Source of the DNA: Propionivibrio hellwigii
Lineage (GTDB): Bacteria > Pseudomonadota > Gammaproteobacteria > Burkholderiales > Rhodocyclaceae
Direction of reading: 5' to 3'
DNA: 64,000 nt
Assembly: GCF_041770905.1 (NCBI RefSeq)
Contig: NZ_JBEUWX010000002.1
Location: 434,001 to 498,000, forward strand
This document shows positions 8,186 to 17,660 of the stretch, one piece after another; within the stretch, counting starts at the first letter, position 1, and every line of letters starts with the position of its first letter. A program made the position numbers and the translations under genes. Below the pieces are notes generated by a model. That model did no database searches, was not told where the DNA came from, and saw only the letters and a list, made by a program, of their open reading frames with translations.

Positions 8186-10915
8186 ATGCACGACACTGAC
8201 GATACGATTTCCTCTCCTGTTCGCCTGGCCGATTATGCGCCGCCGCCGTGGCTGGTTGATGAAGTGAGGCTCGATGTCGATATCCGCGCGGATGGAACGT
8301 GCATCACGGCGACGCTGGCATGTCGCCGCAACCCGGAGGCCAAAGCAGGACAGCCTCTGCGGCTCGATGGCGAAGCACTGGAAACGTTATCGGTGCGCTG
8401 TGATGGTCGGGCGCTGGCGCCGGATGAATACGAACTGACGGCGCAGTCATTGACGCTGTCCGGTGATCTGCCGGAGCGTTTTTCACTGGAAACGCGCGTG
8501 CGTATCCAACCGGATGCAAATACGGCGCTGTCCGGTTTTTACCGCAGCCGCGACGGCTATTTCACCCAGTGCGAGGCGCAGGGTTTCCGCCGCATTACCT
8601 GGTTCCCTGACCGGCCGGACGTGATGGCGCGTTATACGGTGACGCTGCATGCCGATAAAGCGCGCTTTCCCGTGCTGCTTGCCAACGGCAACCCGGTTGC
8701 GGCGGGCGATGAGCCGGACGGCCGCCACTACGCGGTTTGGCAAGACCCATTCCGTAAGCCCTGCTATCTTTTTGCCATGGTTGCCGGCAGGCTTGATGTG
8801 CTGCGCGATGCGTTCACGACGGCTTCGGGGCGCACGGTGCATCTGGCGATCTACGTCGAGCCCGGCGAGCTCGACCAGTGCGGACACGCGATGGCGGCGC
8901 TGAAAAAGGCGATGCGCTGGGATGAGCAGCGCTTTGGCCTGGAGTGCGATCTCGACCATTACATGATCGTTGCCGTCAGCGATTTCAACATGGGGGCGAT
9001 GGAAAACAAAGGCCTCAACATCTTTAATACCAAGTACGTGCTGGCGCGCCCCGATCTGGCGACGGATACCGATTTTGAGAATATCGACCGTGTCGTCGCC
9101 CACGAATATTTCCACAACTGGACGGGCAACCGCGTCACTTGCCGCGACTGGTTCCAGCTCTCGCTCAAGGAGGGGCTGACGGTGTTCCGTGACCAGGAGT
9201 TCGGTGCGGATGCGCATGATCGCGCCACGGCGCGCATTAAGGACGTGCGCACGTTACGCGCCGTGCAGTTCCCTGAAGATGCCGGCCCGATGGCGCATCC
9301 GGTGCGACCGTCCTCTTATGTGGAAATCAACAATTTCTACACGGCCACGGTGTATGAAAAAGGAGCGGAAGTCGTGCGCATGATCCAGACGCTGATCGGA
9401 CGCGCCGCTTTTCGCGCCGGTCTGGAGGAATATTTCCGCCGGCATGACGGGCAGGCTGTGACGTGTGAGGATTTTGTTGCGGCGATGGCCGCACAGACGC
9501 CGGATGCGGCAGGAGAAAATCCCGGCCTTAATCTTCAACGTTTCATGCGCTGGTATGCCGAACCGGGCACGCCGCGCGTCGCGGTATCCGGCGCCTATGA
9601 TGCGGCGGCCAGACGCTACACACTGAACTTTACGCAGTCCAACATTCGCGCAAGTGATGCCGCGCCGTATCCGATCCCCATCCGCGTTGCCCTGTACGAT
9701 CCTTCCGGCGGCGAATTGCCGGGTTCGGCGCGCACATTGCTGCTCAACGAGAATCGTCAGTCCTTTGTTTTTGAGAACATTGATGCGCCGCCGATTCCTT
9801 CACTGCTGCGTGATTTTTCCGCGCCGGTCATTCTCGATAAAGAGGATCTGGATACCGACCTGATTTACCTGATGGCGCACGACAGCGATCCGTTTAATCG
9901 CTGGGAGGCCGGGCAGCGCTTGGCCAGCCGCCTGATTCTGGCGGCGACGGCGCAGATCGCCGCCGGACGTCCCCCCGTCTGGCCTGCCGCCTATGCCGAG
10001 GCCGTGCGCCGGCTGCTGAACGGGCACGCCGCGTTTGGCGCCGGTTTTGTTGCCGAAGCGCTGAGTCTGCCCAGTGAAGCAACGCTGGCAGAATCCTTGC
10101 CGACGGTTGATCCGGAAGCGCTATATCAGGCGCGGCGCAGCCTGAGCACCTATCTGGCCGATGCGTTGTCGGAAGATTTTTCGGCCGTCTATGCAGCGTT
10201 GTCGGCCGGGGAGAACCGGGCTTCCTGCCCGCCAGATATGCAGGGTGCGGGTGAGCGCGCCCTGCGTAATCAATGCCTCAGCTATCTTGCCGAGCGCAGC
10301 GAGGCGGCCGGTGAAGCGGGGCTGCATCTGGCGCTGACGCAATACCGCCAGGCGGACAACATGACCGACCGTTTCGCCGCGCTGGCGACGTTGGCGCAGG
10401 AGATGGGCGAGATGGCAGAGGTTTCGGGAAAACAGAAAACGCACGAAGCGGACGAATGCTGCCCAGAATCGCTTGCCGGGCAGGCGCTCGCCGATTTCTA
10501 CGCGCGTTATCGGGACGAAGCGCTGGTCGTCGACAAATGGCTGGCGGTGCAGGCCACAAGCTGCGCCGTGACGGCGGAACGCATTCGCGAGCTGAGTGCG
10601 CACCCGGCCTTCGATTTCCGCAATCCGAACAAAGTGTATGCCCTGCTGCGTACCTTCGGCGCCAATCATCGGCACTTCCACGCGGCCGACGGCAGCGGCT
10701 ATCGATTGATCTCCGAGTGGGTCACGAAACTCGATCCGCTCAATCCGCAGGTGGCTTCGCGCCTGGCGCGCAGTTTCGACCGCTGGCGCAGGTTTGATGC
10801 CGGCCGACAGGCGCATGCCCGCGCTGCGCTGGAAGCGGTTCGACAGACGCCGAACCTGTCGCGCGACGTGGCCGAAGTCGTCGATAACCTGCTGGCAAGT
10901 GGTGAGACGCGCTGA
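8186..10915 (+). CDS. pepN: Aminopeptidase N (M1 family)
   Basis: 909 residues, slightly longer than E. coli PepN (870). The substrate-binding exopeptidase motif MGAMENKG (about residues 268-275) and the zinc motif HEYFHNW with the distal Glu in LKEGLTVFRDQEF (about 306-338) are intact, followed by the Ig-like DUF3458 domain and an alpha-helical C-terminal domain. It removes N-terminal residues from peptides in the cytoplasm. GGAG about seven bases upstream of the ATG supports the start. A C-terminal-domain stretch at about residues 745-757 (EVSGKQKTHEADE) is a charged insertion relative to what I expect of the family. No operon partner is evident. Confidence 0.95.
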   Translation: MHDTDDTISSPVRLADYAPPPWLVDEVRLDVDIRADGTCITATLACRRNPEAKAGQPLRLDGEALETLSVRCDGRALAPDEYELTAQSLTLSGDLPERFSLETRVRIQPDANTALSGFYRSRDGYFTQCEAQGFRRITWFPDRPDVMARYTVTLHADKARFPVLLANGNPVAAGDEPDGRHYAVWQDPFRKPCYLFAMVAGRLDVLRDAFTTASGRTVHLAIYVEPGELDQCGHAMAALKKAMRWDEQRFGLECDLDHYMIVAVSDFNMGAMENKGLNIFNTKYVLARPDLATDTDFENIDRVVAHEYFHNWTGNRVTCRDWFQLSLKEGLTVFRDQEFGADAHDRATARIKDVRTLRAVQFPEDAGPMAHPVRPSSYVEINNFYTATVYEKGAEVVRMIQTLIGRAAFRAGLEEYFRRHDGQAVTCEDFVAAMAAQTPDAAGENPGLNLQRFMRWYAEPGTPRVAVSGAYDAAARRYTLNFTQSNIRASDAAPYPIPIRVALYDPSGGELPGSARTLLLNENRQSFVFENIDAPPIPSLLRDFSAPVILDKEDLDTDLIYLMAHDSDPFNRWEAGQRLASRLILAATAQIAAGRPPVWPAAYAEAVRRLLNGHAAFGAGFVAEALSLPSEATLAESLPTVDPEALYQARRSLSTYLADALSEDFSAVYAALSAGENRASCPPDMQGAGERALRNQCLSYLAERSEAAGEAGLHLALTQYRQADNMTDRFAALATLAQEMGEMAEVSGKQKTHEADECCPESLAGQALADFYARYRDEALVVDKWLAVQATSCAVTAERIRELSAHPAFDFRNPNKVYALLRTFGANHRHFHAADGSGYRLISEWVTKLDPLNPQVASRLARSFDRWRRFDAGRQAHARAALEAVRQTPNLSRDVAEVVDNLLASGETR

Positions 10916-10960
10916 AAATTCTGCCCTGAGACCCTTTCAAACAAGCCAGAAAACATAAAT

Positions 10961-10999
10961 CGCCCGGAGGCCCTTTAAATATAAGGGCTTCCGGGCATC
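10961..10999. repeat. Single 40-bp palindromic unit downstream of pepN
   Basis: The sequence forms an almost perfect hairpin: GCCCGGAGGCCCTT on the left pairs with AAGGGCTTCCGGGC on the right around a short AT-rich loop. This is the cleanest copy of the dispersed unit. It lies about 45 bases after the pepN stop and could act as a transcript-end or mRNA-stability structure, although no U-tract follows. Confidence 0.7.
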
Positions 11000-11021
11000 A
11001 AAAAACATAAACAGGGGAATC

Positions 11022-11133
11022 ACGGCTTCCTTTGCCAAAATACTGCGTTGCTGTGTTGGCCTTGCCTTGCCGTACTGAATGGTCTGTCAGCGGCTTAACG
11101 CCTTGTCTTTTGGCAAAGTCGAGCCGCTATGTT
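11022..11133. repeat. MITE-like palindromic element, copy 1
   Basis: About 110 bases bounded by CGGCTTCCTTTGCCAAAA on the left and TTTTGGCAAAGTCGAGCCG on the right, which are imperfect inverted repeats. The interior (TTGCCGTACT ... CTGTCAGCGGCT) closely matches the element at 23126-23227. No coding capacity is seen. The shape fits a non-autonomous, palindromic mobile element or a long REP-like repeat. Confidence 0.6.
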
Positions 11134-11149
11134 TTAGGCGCCGCGGAAA

Positions 11150-11236
11150 GGATGCCCGCTAGCCCGCGTATTTAGGGCGCTTCAGAGGAGGATGCTCGCA
11201 AACCCGCGTGGACAGGGTATCTCAGGGCGTTCTTGA
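11150..11236. repeat. 40-bp palindromic repeats, two degenerate units
   Basis: Two consecutive units are seen: one with TAGCCCGCGTATTTAGGGCG followed by CTTCAGAGG, and one with AAACCCGCGTGGACAGGGTA followed by TCTCAGGGCG. They share the pattern (A)CCCGCGT-N-GGG seen in the larger arrays. No gene lies here. Confidence 0.55.
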
Positions 11237-11244
11237 AATGGGAT

Positions 11245-11273
11245 AAAAAAGCCGCCTGGATTTCCAGGCGGCC
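11245..11273 (-). terminator. Rho-independent terminator for the DUF3597 gene
   Basis: On the minus strand a 9-bp perfect stem (GCCGCCTGG/CCAGGCGGC, four-base loop) is followed directly by TTTTTT. It lies about 90 bases beyond the DUF3597 stop at 11363 and is correctly oriented for it. Confidence 0.8.
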
Positions 11274-11362
11274 TTGCTGTGTACGTCAGGAGAAGCGGCG
11301 CTTGCCGGCGTTCTGGCTCAACCCGCTGAAGCAGGTATCGCCGCTCAGCGCCGGCCAAGACC

Positions 11363-11761
11363 CTAGAGCAGTTCTTTCGGGATGTTGCCGCCGTTTTCGG
11401 CCAGCTTTTGCAGCACGGTTTTATGCAGCCACATGTTCATCTGCGCCGAATCGCCCATTTTTTCGGCCGGGCAGCCCAGTTCGGTAGCCAGCTCCTTGCG
11501 CGCGGCCAAGCTGCTTTCGAGGCCGAGAAGTTTCATCAGGTCGACGATGGAGGTCTTCCAGTTCAGCTTTTCAGGGTTGGCCTTGGCCATCCCTTCCAGT
11601 TTGGAGACGACATCGACGGTGCTGATTGGCGTCGGTGCGGCAGAAGTGGCAGAAGCGGCGGGGGCAGCAGGGGCAGCAGGGGCAGCGGTCGAGGGATCTG
11701 GCGCGGCGGCCTCAGCTTCGCCAAAGCCCAGCTTGGACAGGATCGTGCTAAAAATTCCCAT
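11363..11761 (-). CDS. DUF3597 domain protein
   Basis: 132 residues. An N-terminal MGIFSTILSKLGFGEAEA helix is followed by a low-complexity Ala/Pro linker (about residues 19-45) and a C-terminal domain containing LNWKTSIVDLMKLLGLESS and KMGDSAQMNMWLHKTVLQKL, which matches DUF3597. The family is cytoplasmic and of unknown function; it is reminiscent of stress-associated LysM/BON-neighbour proteins, but that is only an impression. It is a single gene with its own terminator at 11245-11273. Confidence 0.8.
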   Translation of the reverse strand: MGIFSTILSKLGFGEAEAAAPDPSTAAPAAPAAPAASATSAAPTPISTVDVVSKLEGMAKANPEKLNWKTSIVDLMKLLGLESSLAARKELATELGCPAEKMGDSAQMNMWLHKTVLQKLAENGGNIPKELL

Positions 11762-12190
11762 AATGGTTCCTTTCAGGTTGGATGAAGCAGAAACGGAAAG
11801 CGTCCCGTGACGGTGTGAAAGCTAAAGCGCAAAAAAGAACGCGGAGAACACGGCGGACGCGGCGGCTGACCCGTGCAGCAGGCCATGGGGCGTATCATGC
11901 CTGATAAATCATCATTGTGGAATGAAAATGACGTAGTTTGGCCGCGGCCGCCATCCCGCCGGCGTTGAGCTTGAGGAGGGGTTGAGGAGGGCTTGAGGAT
12001 TTGATGGAAGGCGTACTGGGCATTGGGCTATTTTGATTCTGGATGGCCGTGCCGTTGCCGAGATTTTGGCCGTGCCGTTGCCGGGATTTTTAAGCGTTGT
12101 GCCGGCGGTGGAGACCACAGTGAAATAAATCCGCGGAATGTGCCGATAACCGGCTGGAATCTGGCGCTTATCGGTTAAACTTGCGCCGCG
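11762..12190. other. Intergenic region upstream of the mrp operon
   Basis: About 430 bases between divergent transcripts with no gene. It contains a GA-rich near-repeat (TTGAGGAGGGG twice, 11971-11992) and the 23-bp tandem duplication at 12046-12091. Promoters of both the DUF3597 gene and mrp should lie here, but I cannot assign boxes. Confidence 0.4.
12046..12091. repeat. 23-bp tandem duplication ahead of mrp
   Basis: Two adjacent 23-base copies of GGCCGTGCCGTTGCCGRGAT plus TTT differ at one base (A or G). They end about 100 bases before the mrpA start. They may be a chance slippage duplication or a doubled regulator site. Confidence 0.6.
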
Positions 12191-15112
12191 ATGACCCTGC
12201 TCCTGACTATTCTGATAACTCCCTGGATCGGCAGCATTTGTGCGGCACTCATGCCGACTAATGCCCGCAATGCCGAGGCGTGGCTGGCCGGTTTTGTCGC
12301 TTTGCTGACGACGGTGCTGCTCGCGTCTTTGTACCCGCATTTAGCCAACGATGCCGTTCTGCGCCTGGAAATGCCCTGGTCGGCGACGCTGGGTCTTGCT
12401 TTTCAGCTGCGTCTGGATGGCTTTTCATGGCTGTTTGCCATGCTGGTTGCGGGCATGGGGTTGCTGGTTGTGGTCTATGCGCGTTATTACATGTCACCGG
12501 CCGATCCCGTCCCCCGTTTTTTCTCCTTTTTCCTCGCCTTCATGGGCGCCATGCTGGGCGTCGTTCTATCCGGCAATCTGTTGCAGATGGCCATGTTCTG
12601 GGAGTTGACCAGCCTGGTGTCGTTCATGTTGATCGCTTACTGGCATCACCGCAGCGAAGCGCGTAGCGGCGCGCGCATGGCATTGATCGTGACCGGCGCC
12701 GGCGGGCTGGCGCTGCTCGGTGGCGTACTGCTGATTGGCCGTATCGTCGGCAGCTATGATCTTGATGCCGTATTGGCGGCGGCCGATGTGGTCAAAAACC
12801 ATGCCTGGTATCCCGCGATCGTTACCCTGGTGGCGCTGGGGGCGCTGACCAAAAGCGCACAGTTTCCCTTTCATTTCTGGCTGCCGCATGCGATGGCTGC
12901 GCCGACGCCAGTTTCCGCCTATCTGCATTCGGCTACGATGGTCAAGGCGGGGGTCTTTCTGCTGGCGCGGCTGTGGCCGTTGCTGGCCGGTTCTGATCAA
13001 TGGTTCTGGATGGTGGGCGGCGCCGGTTTGTGTTCTTTGGTCATCGCCGGTTATCTGGCCATGTTCCAGAATGATCTGAAGGGCATTCTGGCTTATTCGA
13101 CGATCAGCCATCTCGGGCTGATTACCCTGCTGCTTGGCATGAACAGCACGCTGGCGTTGGTTGCCGCAGTTTTTCACATGATCAATCATGCGACGTTCAA
13201 GGCCTCGCTGTTCATGGCCGCCGGCGTCATCGATCACGAAACCGGTACGCGCGATATCCGGCGCTTGTCCGGCCTTGCGCGCGTCATGCCGATCACGGCA
13301 ACGCTGGCGATGGTTTCGGCCGCGGCGATGGCGGGCGTACCCTTGCTCAACGGTTTTTTGTCTAAGGAAATGTTTTTTGCAGAAACCGTCTATCTTGACC
13401 AGGTGGGATGGGTGCGCATCGTTTTGCCGTTTTTTGCAACGCTTGCCGGCGTGTTCAGCGTTGCCTATTCGCTGCGCTTCATCCACGATGTGTTTTTTGG
13501 GCCGCAGGCCACTGATTTGCCACATACGCCGCACGATCCGACACGCTGGATGCTGTTGCCCAGCGCGTTGCTGGTCGTGATGTGCGTGCTGGTCGGCGTT
13601 TTTCCCGGACAGACGGTCGAAGGTTTTCTGAAAATGGCGACGACGGCACTGCTCGGCGCCGACGCGCCGCATTACGATCTGGCGTTGTGGCACGGCCTGA
13701 ATCTTCCGGTTTACATGAGCCTGATCGCCTTATGCGGCGGCGTTGCACTCTATTTTTCATGGCTTACCCGCCAGAGAGATGCTGTTCCTCTGCTGGAAGC
13801 TATCGATGGCAAGCGGGCGTTTGAAAACTGCCTGAGGGCCATGACATCAATGGCCAGCCGGATATTGCCCGTGCTTTCTTCCGACAGGCTGCAAACGCAA
13901 CTGCGCTTCATGATGCTCGTCATTGTGGGGGGCGGCATACTCTCTTTGTGGAACGGCGGGCTGACCTGGGGGCGGCGGTGGACGATCGCGCCCGACGTAT
14001 CTTTCATACTGCTGTGGATCGTTGGTGCGACCTGCGCCGTCATGGCTGCCTGGAAGGCGAAGTATCACCGTTTCACTGCGCTGATTTTCCTAGGCGGAAC
14101 GGGCCTGGCAACCAGTTTGTCGTTCGTCTGGCTTTCCGCGCCGGACCTGGCGTTAACCCAACTGGCTGTCGAAGTGGTGACGGCCGTGCTGATCCTCCTG
14201 GGGCTGCGCTGGCTGCCGCAGCGTGACAGGCGGTTTATGGAAGAGGCGCGGCCATCGATACGCCCCCGTTTGCGGCGGCTGCGCGACCTGCTGCTGGCCG
14301 TGCTGGGCGGCGGTGGCCTTGCGGCACTCAGCTACGCGATCATGAGCCGTCCGAGTGTCGATGGGATTTCCCCGTTTTTCGTCGAGCGCTCGCTGCCAGA
14401 GGGTGGTGGCCGGAATGTCGTCAATGTCATCCTCGTTGATTTTCGCGGTTTCGATACCTTTGGTGAAATCACGGTGCTGGTCATTGTTGCGCTGACCGTA
14501 TTTGCCTTGCTGCGCCGTTTCCGGCCAGCGCCGGAAAGTATTCGCAATGCGGAAGCGGCTGAACCCGCGCCTGCCGTGGGAGGCGAAAAAATGGCTGAAG
14601 CACTGGATGCCGAAGCCGCGGCGCAAACGGTTTTGCTGCCGGAAGGCGATGCCATGATTCCTGCCGTCCTGGCGCGCTTGATCCTGCCGCTGGCCTTGAT
14701 GGTATCGATGTATTTCCTGATGCGCGGCCACAACGCGCCCGGCGGCGGCTTTGTCGGCGGACTGGTGTTTGCCACGGCGATCATCCTGCAATATATCGTC
14801 AGCGGTGTGGTCTGGGTCGAGCTGCGCCTGCGTATTCTGCCGCTCAGCTGGATGGCCCTGGGTTTGCTTTGCGCCGGCGCTGCCGGCATCGCCGGTGCGT
14901 TGGCGGGCGAACCTTTCCTGTCCAGCCAGACCTGGCATGGTGAAGTGCCCGGCATCGGGCAGATTCACCTGTCGAGCGTACTGGTGTTCGACATGGGCGT
15001 GTATCTGGTGGTCGTAGGCGCCACCGTGCTGATGCTGATTGCCATCGCCCACCAGTCTTTGCGCCGTCATTCCAGAGAGCATCAGGCCAGCGAGGTCGTC
15101 CGATGGAAATAG
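12191..15112 (+). CDS. mrpA: Na+/H+ antiporter subunit A fused to subunit B (MrpA-MrpB)
   Basis: 973 residues with about 20 or more membrane segments. The NuoL-like MrpA core spans roughly residues 1-650; the proton-path segments GALTKSAQFPFHFWLPHAM and a conserved lysine and glutamate helix (MFWELTSLVSFML) are visible. An MrpA-specific C-terminal part follows, then an MnhB domain from about residue 820 (ARLILPLALMVSMYF, RGHNAPGGGFVGGL). Fusion of A and B marks the group 2 Mrp systems. The complex expels Na+ in exchange for H+ and supports pH and salt tolerance. It is the first gene of the mrp operon and its stop overlaps the mrpC start (15103-15112). Confidence 0.92.
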   Translation: MTLLLTILITPWIGSICAALMPTNARNAEAWLAGFVALLTTVLLASLYPHLANDAVLRLEMPWSATLGLAFQLRLDGFSWLFAMLVAGMGLLVVVYARYYMSPADPVPRFFSFFLAFMGAMLGVVLSGNLLQMAMFWELTSLVSFMLIAYWHHRSEARSGARMALIVTGAGGLALLGGVLLIGRIVGSYDLDAVLAAADVVKNHAWYPAIVTLVALGALTKSAQFPFHFWLPHAMAAPTPVSAYLHSATMVKAGVFLLARLWPLLAGSDQWFWMVGGAGLCSLVIAGYLAMFQNDLKGILAYSTISHLGLITLLLGMNSTLALVAAVFHMINHATFKASLFMAAGVIDHETGTRDIRRLSGLARVMPITATLAMVSAAAMAGVPLLNGFLSKEMFFAETVYLDQVGWVRIVLPFFATLAGVFSVAYSLRFIHDVFFGPQATDLPHTPHDPTRWMLLPSALLVVMCVLVGVFPGQTVEGFLKMATTALLGADAPHYDLALWHGLNLPVYMSLIALCGGVALYFSWLTRQRDAVPLLEAIDGKRAFENCLRAMTSMASRILPVLSSDRLQTQLRFMMLVIVGGGILSLWNGGLTWGRRWTIAPDVSFILLWIVGATCAVMAAWKAKYHRFTALIFLGGTGLATSLSFVWLSAPDLALTQLAVEVVTAVLILLGLRWLPQRDRRFMEEARPSIRPRLRRLRDLLLAVLGGGGLAALSYAIMSRPSVDGISPFFVERSLPEGGGRNVVNVILVDFRGFDTFGEITVLVIVALTVFALLRRFRPAPESIRNAEAAEPAPAVGGEKMAEALDAEAAAQTVLLPEGDAMIPAVLARLILPLALMVSMYFLMRGHNAPGGGFVGGLVFATAIILQYIVSGVVWVELRLRILPLSWMALGLLCAGAAGIAGALAGEPFLSSQTWHGEVPGIGQIHLSSVLVFDMGVYLVVVGATVLMLIAIAHQSLRRHSREHQASEVVRWK

Positions 15113-15450
15113 TATTGTCTTTGGCGATTGGCATCGTCGCCGGATCGGGGATTTATCTGATTTTGCGGCCGCGTACCTTCCAGGTCATCGTTGGCCTGTC
15201 GCTGCTTTCCTATGCGGTCAATCTGTTCATTTTCTGCATGGGACGCCTGCGCGTCGGCACGCCGCCGCTGATCGCGCCGCTTTCCACCAGCAGCGCCTTT
15301 TATACCGATCCCGTGCCGCAGGCGCTGGTGTTGACCGCCATCGTCATCGGCTTTGCCACGACGGCGCTTTTTCTTGTCGTTCTGCTGGTTGCGCGCGGTT
15401 TGAATGGCAATGATCACGTCGATGGCCACGAGCCGGATAATGTCGGATAA
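15103..15450 (+). CDS. mrpC: Na+/H+ antiporter subunit C (NuoK-like)
   Basis: 115 residues with three transmembrane helices, homologous to NuoK/MnhC. Conserved segments include GSGIYLILRPRTFQVIVGLSLLS at the start and DPVPQALVLTAIVIGFATTA in the third helix, with the family glutamine and proline. The ATG lies within the last ten bases of mrpA, so translation is probably coupled. It contributes to the membrane arm of the Mrp complex. Confidence 0.92.
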   Translation: MEIVLSLAIGIVAGSGIYLILRPRTFQVIVGLSLLSYAVNLFIFCMGRLRVGTPPLIAPLSTSSAFYTDPVPQALVLTAIVIGFATTALFLVVLLVARGLNGNDHVDGHEPDNVG

Positions 15451-15456
15451 CGCCGG

Positions 15457-17086
15457 ATGACGCGGGCCATGGAAATTTCGTTGATGGGCATCCTGCTACC
15501 GCATCTGCCGATCCTGCCGATTCTGCTGCCGATGATGACGGGCGCGGTGCTGCTGCTGTTGCGCAATGCCCGGCATGGCGCGCGCGGCCTTTTCACTGCT
15601 CTCCCTGTCGATACAACTGGGCGTTGCATTGGCGCTGATGGCGGCCGCGGATGGCCGGCTTGCCGCCTGGCCGGAAACAATCGGCGTTTATGCCTTGGGT
15701 AACTGGGCTGCGCCGTATGGCATCGTTCTTGTCGTGGATCGCCTGGCGGCCATGATGGTTATGTTGGCGACGGTGCTTGGCACGGCGGCTTTTTCTTATT
15801 CACTGGCGCGCTGGGAGCGCGCGGGCGTCCAGTTTTTCCCTTTGCTTCAGTTTCAGCTGATGGGCTTAAACGGCGCTTTCCTGACGGGCGACCTTTTCAA
15901 TCTTTTCGTTTTTTTCGAGATCATGCTCGCCGCGTCTTACGCACTGACGCTGTATAGCCCGAATACACTACGGGTCAACGCGGGATTGCATTACATCGCA
16001 GTCAATCTGCTGGGGTCATTGTTCTTTCTGGTAGCGGCGGCGCTCGTTTATGGCTTGACGGGAACGCTCAATATGGCAGAGCTGCCGGAGCGTGTTTTGC
16101 AGCTGGCGGCAGATGACCGCCGCCTGTTCGATCTGGCGGCAGCCATGCTGGGCATTGTTTTTCTCATCAAGGCGGCGGCCTGGCCGCTTAATTTCTGGCT
16201 GCCCGCAGCCTATGCCAATGCCGCGCCGCCGGCGGGGGCGGTCTTTGCCATCCTGACTAAAGTGGGCATCTATGCCTTGCTGCGCATGGGAACGCTGTTG
16301 CAGGAAAACGGCATCGCACCCGCGCCGTTTGACGGCGACTGGCTGTTTTATTGCGGGCTGACAACGGTCGCTATCGGTACGCTGGGCGTGCTCAGTTCGC
16401 AGAAACTGGGCCGCCTGGCTGCTTTTTTCGTGATCGTCTCTTCCGGTACATTGCTGACCGCCTTTGGCTTTATCGGTACTTTACTGACCGCTCCCGCCAT
16501 GTTTTATCTGACCGCATCGGTACTGGGGTGTGGCGCTTTTTTCATGCTGGTCGAAATTGCCGAGCGCGACCGGAGCCAGATTGACGATCTCCTGGCTATC
16601 AGCCTGGAGGCATTTGGCGTCAAATCCTCGCACGAGGCGGACGCTTCCGATGAGGATGCCGGTGTTCCGATTCCGGCCACGGCCGCTTTTCTCGGGCTGT
16701 CCTTTATTTTGTGCGGCCTGGTGCTGACAGGGTTGCCGCCCATGCCCGGCTTCATCGGCAAATTTGCCATGCTGGGCGCCTCTTTGAACTCGCTGCCGCC
16801 GGCATCAAACTGGCACGTCGGATTGTTTATTGCCGCCATGCTGCTGTCCGGGTTGGCGGGCATCATTGCACTCTCACGGCTCGGCATCCGTATTTTCTGG
16901 GATATGGAGCGCCAGACGCCGAGATTGCGTTGGCTGGAAGCCGGGCCGGTTGCGGCGCTGCTGTTGCTGTGCATCGCGTTAACCTTGCGGCCGGAAGCGG
17001 CCATGTCCTATTTTTCGGCCGCCTCGCACGCACTTTATGATGTCGGCGCGTATATCTATGCCGTGACGCCGGATAAGGCGCAATGA
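15457..17086 (+). pseudogene. mrpD: Na+/H+ antiporter subunit D (NuoN-like) with apparent frameshift
   Basis: The normal N-terminus of MrpD (LPHLPILPILLPMMTGAVLLLL) is read from an ATG at 15457, seven bases after mrpC, but that frame ends early. The rest (LSLLSLSIQLGVALALMAAAD onward, 500 residues with about 14 helices) is open in the next frame, whose first ATG is 15566. The two frames meet near the GC-dinucleotide run at about 15577-15587; adding two bases or removing one there restores a normal protein. Functional motifs are otherwise intact (KAAAWPLNFWLPAAYA, PPAGAVFAILTKVG). It could be a sequencing error, phase variation, or use of an internal start at 15566 that drops the first helix. 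Confidence 0.75.
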
Positions 17087-17107
17087 GCCGGGTTGGGAAA
17101 GAAAATA

Positions 17108-17139
17108 GGGGAAGCAGGGGAGATCGGGGGAGTTGGGGG
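17108..17139 (+). promoter_or_regulatory. Candidate G-quadruplex between mrpD and mrpE
   Basis: Four G-runs of four to five G are separated by loops of five, five and four bases (GGGG at 17108, 17117, GGGGG at 17126 and 17135) on the coding strand. This fits a canonical intramolecular quadruplex in the mRNA, in the only sizeable gap of the operon, 33 bases before the mrpE start. Further G-rich sequence follows up to the mrpE ribosome binding site. Confidence 0.5.
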
Positions 17140-17171
17140 AGAGGAGACAATGAGGGCAGGGAAGGGACACC

Positions 17172-17660
17172 ATGATTGAACGTATGCGGCGTTTCCTGAT
17201 GCCTGCCTGCCTGCTTGTTTTCTGGCTGGTGATCAATAAGTCGCTGGATGGCGCCGACTGGTTGCTGGGCGGCGTGTTTGCGCTGGCGGCAAATGCGCTG
17301 ACCCGGCGCGTGCGTCCACTGCATGCCGTGCCGCGGCGTCTGGGCGTTATGCTGGCGCTGTGCGGTCGGGTACTGGTCGATATCGTTCAGGCCAATATCG
17401 AAGCCGGACAGGTGATTCTATACGCCGCCCGTCGGCCGCCCCATTCGGCCTTCCTGGATATTCCTCTGGATATGCGCAATCCGCACGGACTGGCAATGCT
17501 CAGCATCATCATTACGGCGACGCCGGGCACGGCCTGGGCCGGCCTTAATCCGGAAAACAATGTACTGACGCTGCACATTCTTGATCTCAAAGATAGTGCC
17601 GGTGTTCAACGCACAATCAAGGAACGCTACGAACGTCCGCTCATGGAGATTTTTACATGA
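17172..17660 (+). CDS. mrpE: Na+/H+ antiporter subunit E
   Basis: 162 residues. Two or three N-terminal transmembrane helices (LMPACLLVFWLVINKSLDG; WLLGGVFALAANALTRR) precede a cytoplasmic domain with the MnhE signature NPHGLAMLSIIITATPGTAW and HILDL. GGGAAGGG lies just upstream of the ATG. The stop overlaps the next start (ATGA at 17657-17660). MrpE is needed for assembly or full activity of the complex. Confidence 0.92.
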   Translation: MIERMRRFLMPACLLVFWLVINKSLDGADWLLGGVFALAANALTRRVRPLHAVPRRLGVMLALCGRVLVDIVQANIEAGQVILYAARRPPHSAFLDIPLDMRNPHGLAMLSIIITATPGTAWAGLNPENNVLTLHILDLKDSAGVQRTIKERYERPLMEIFT

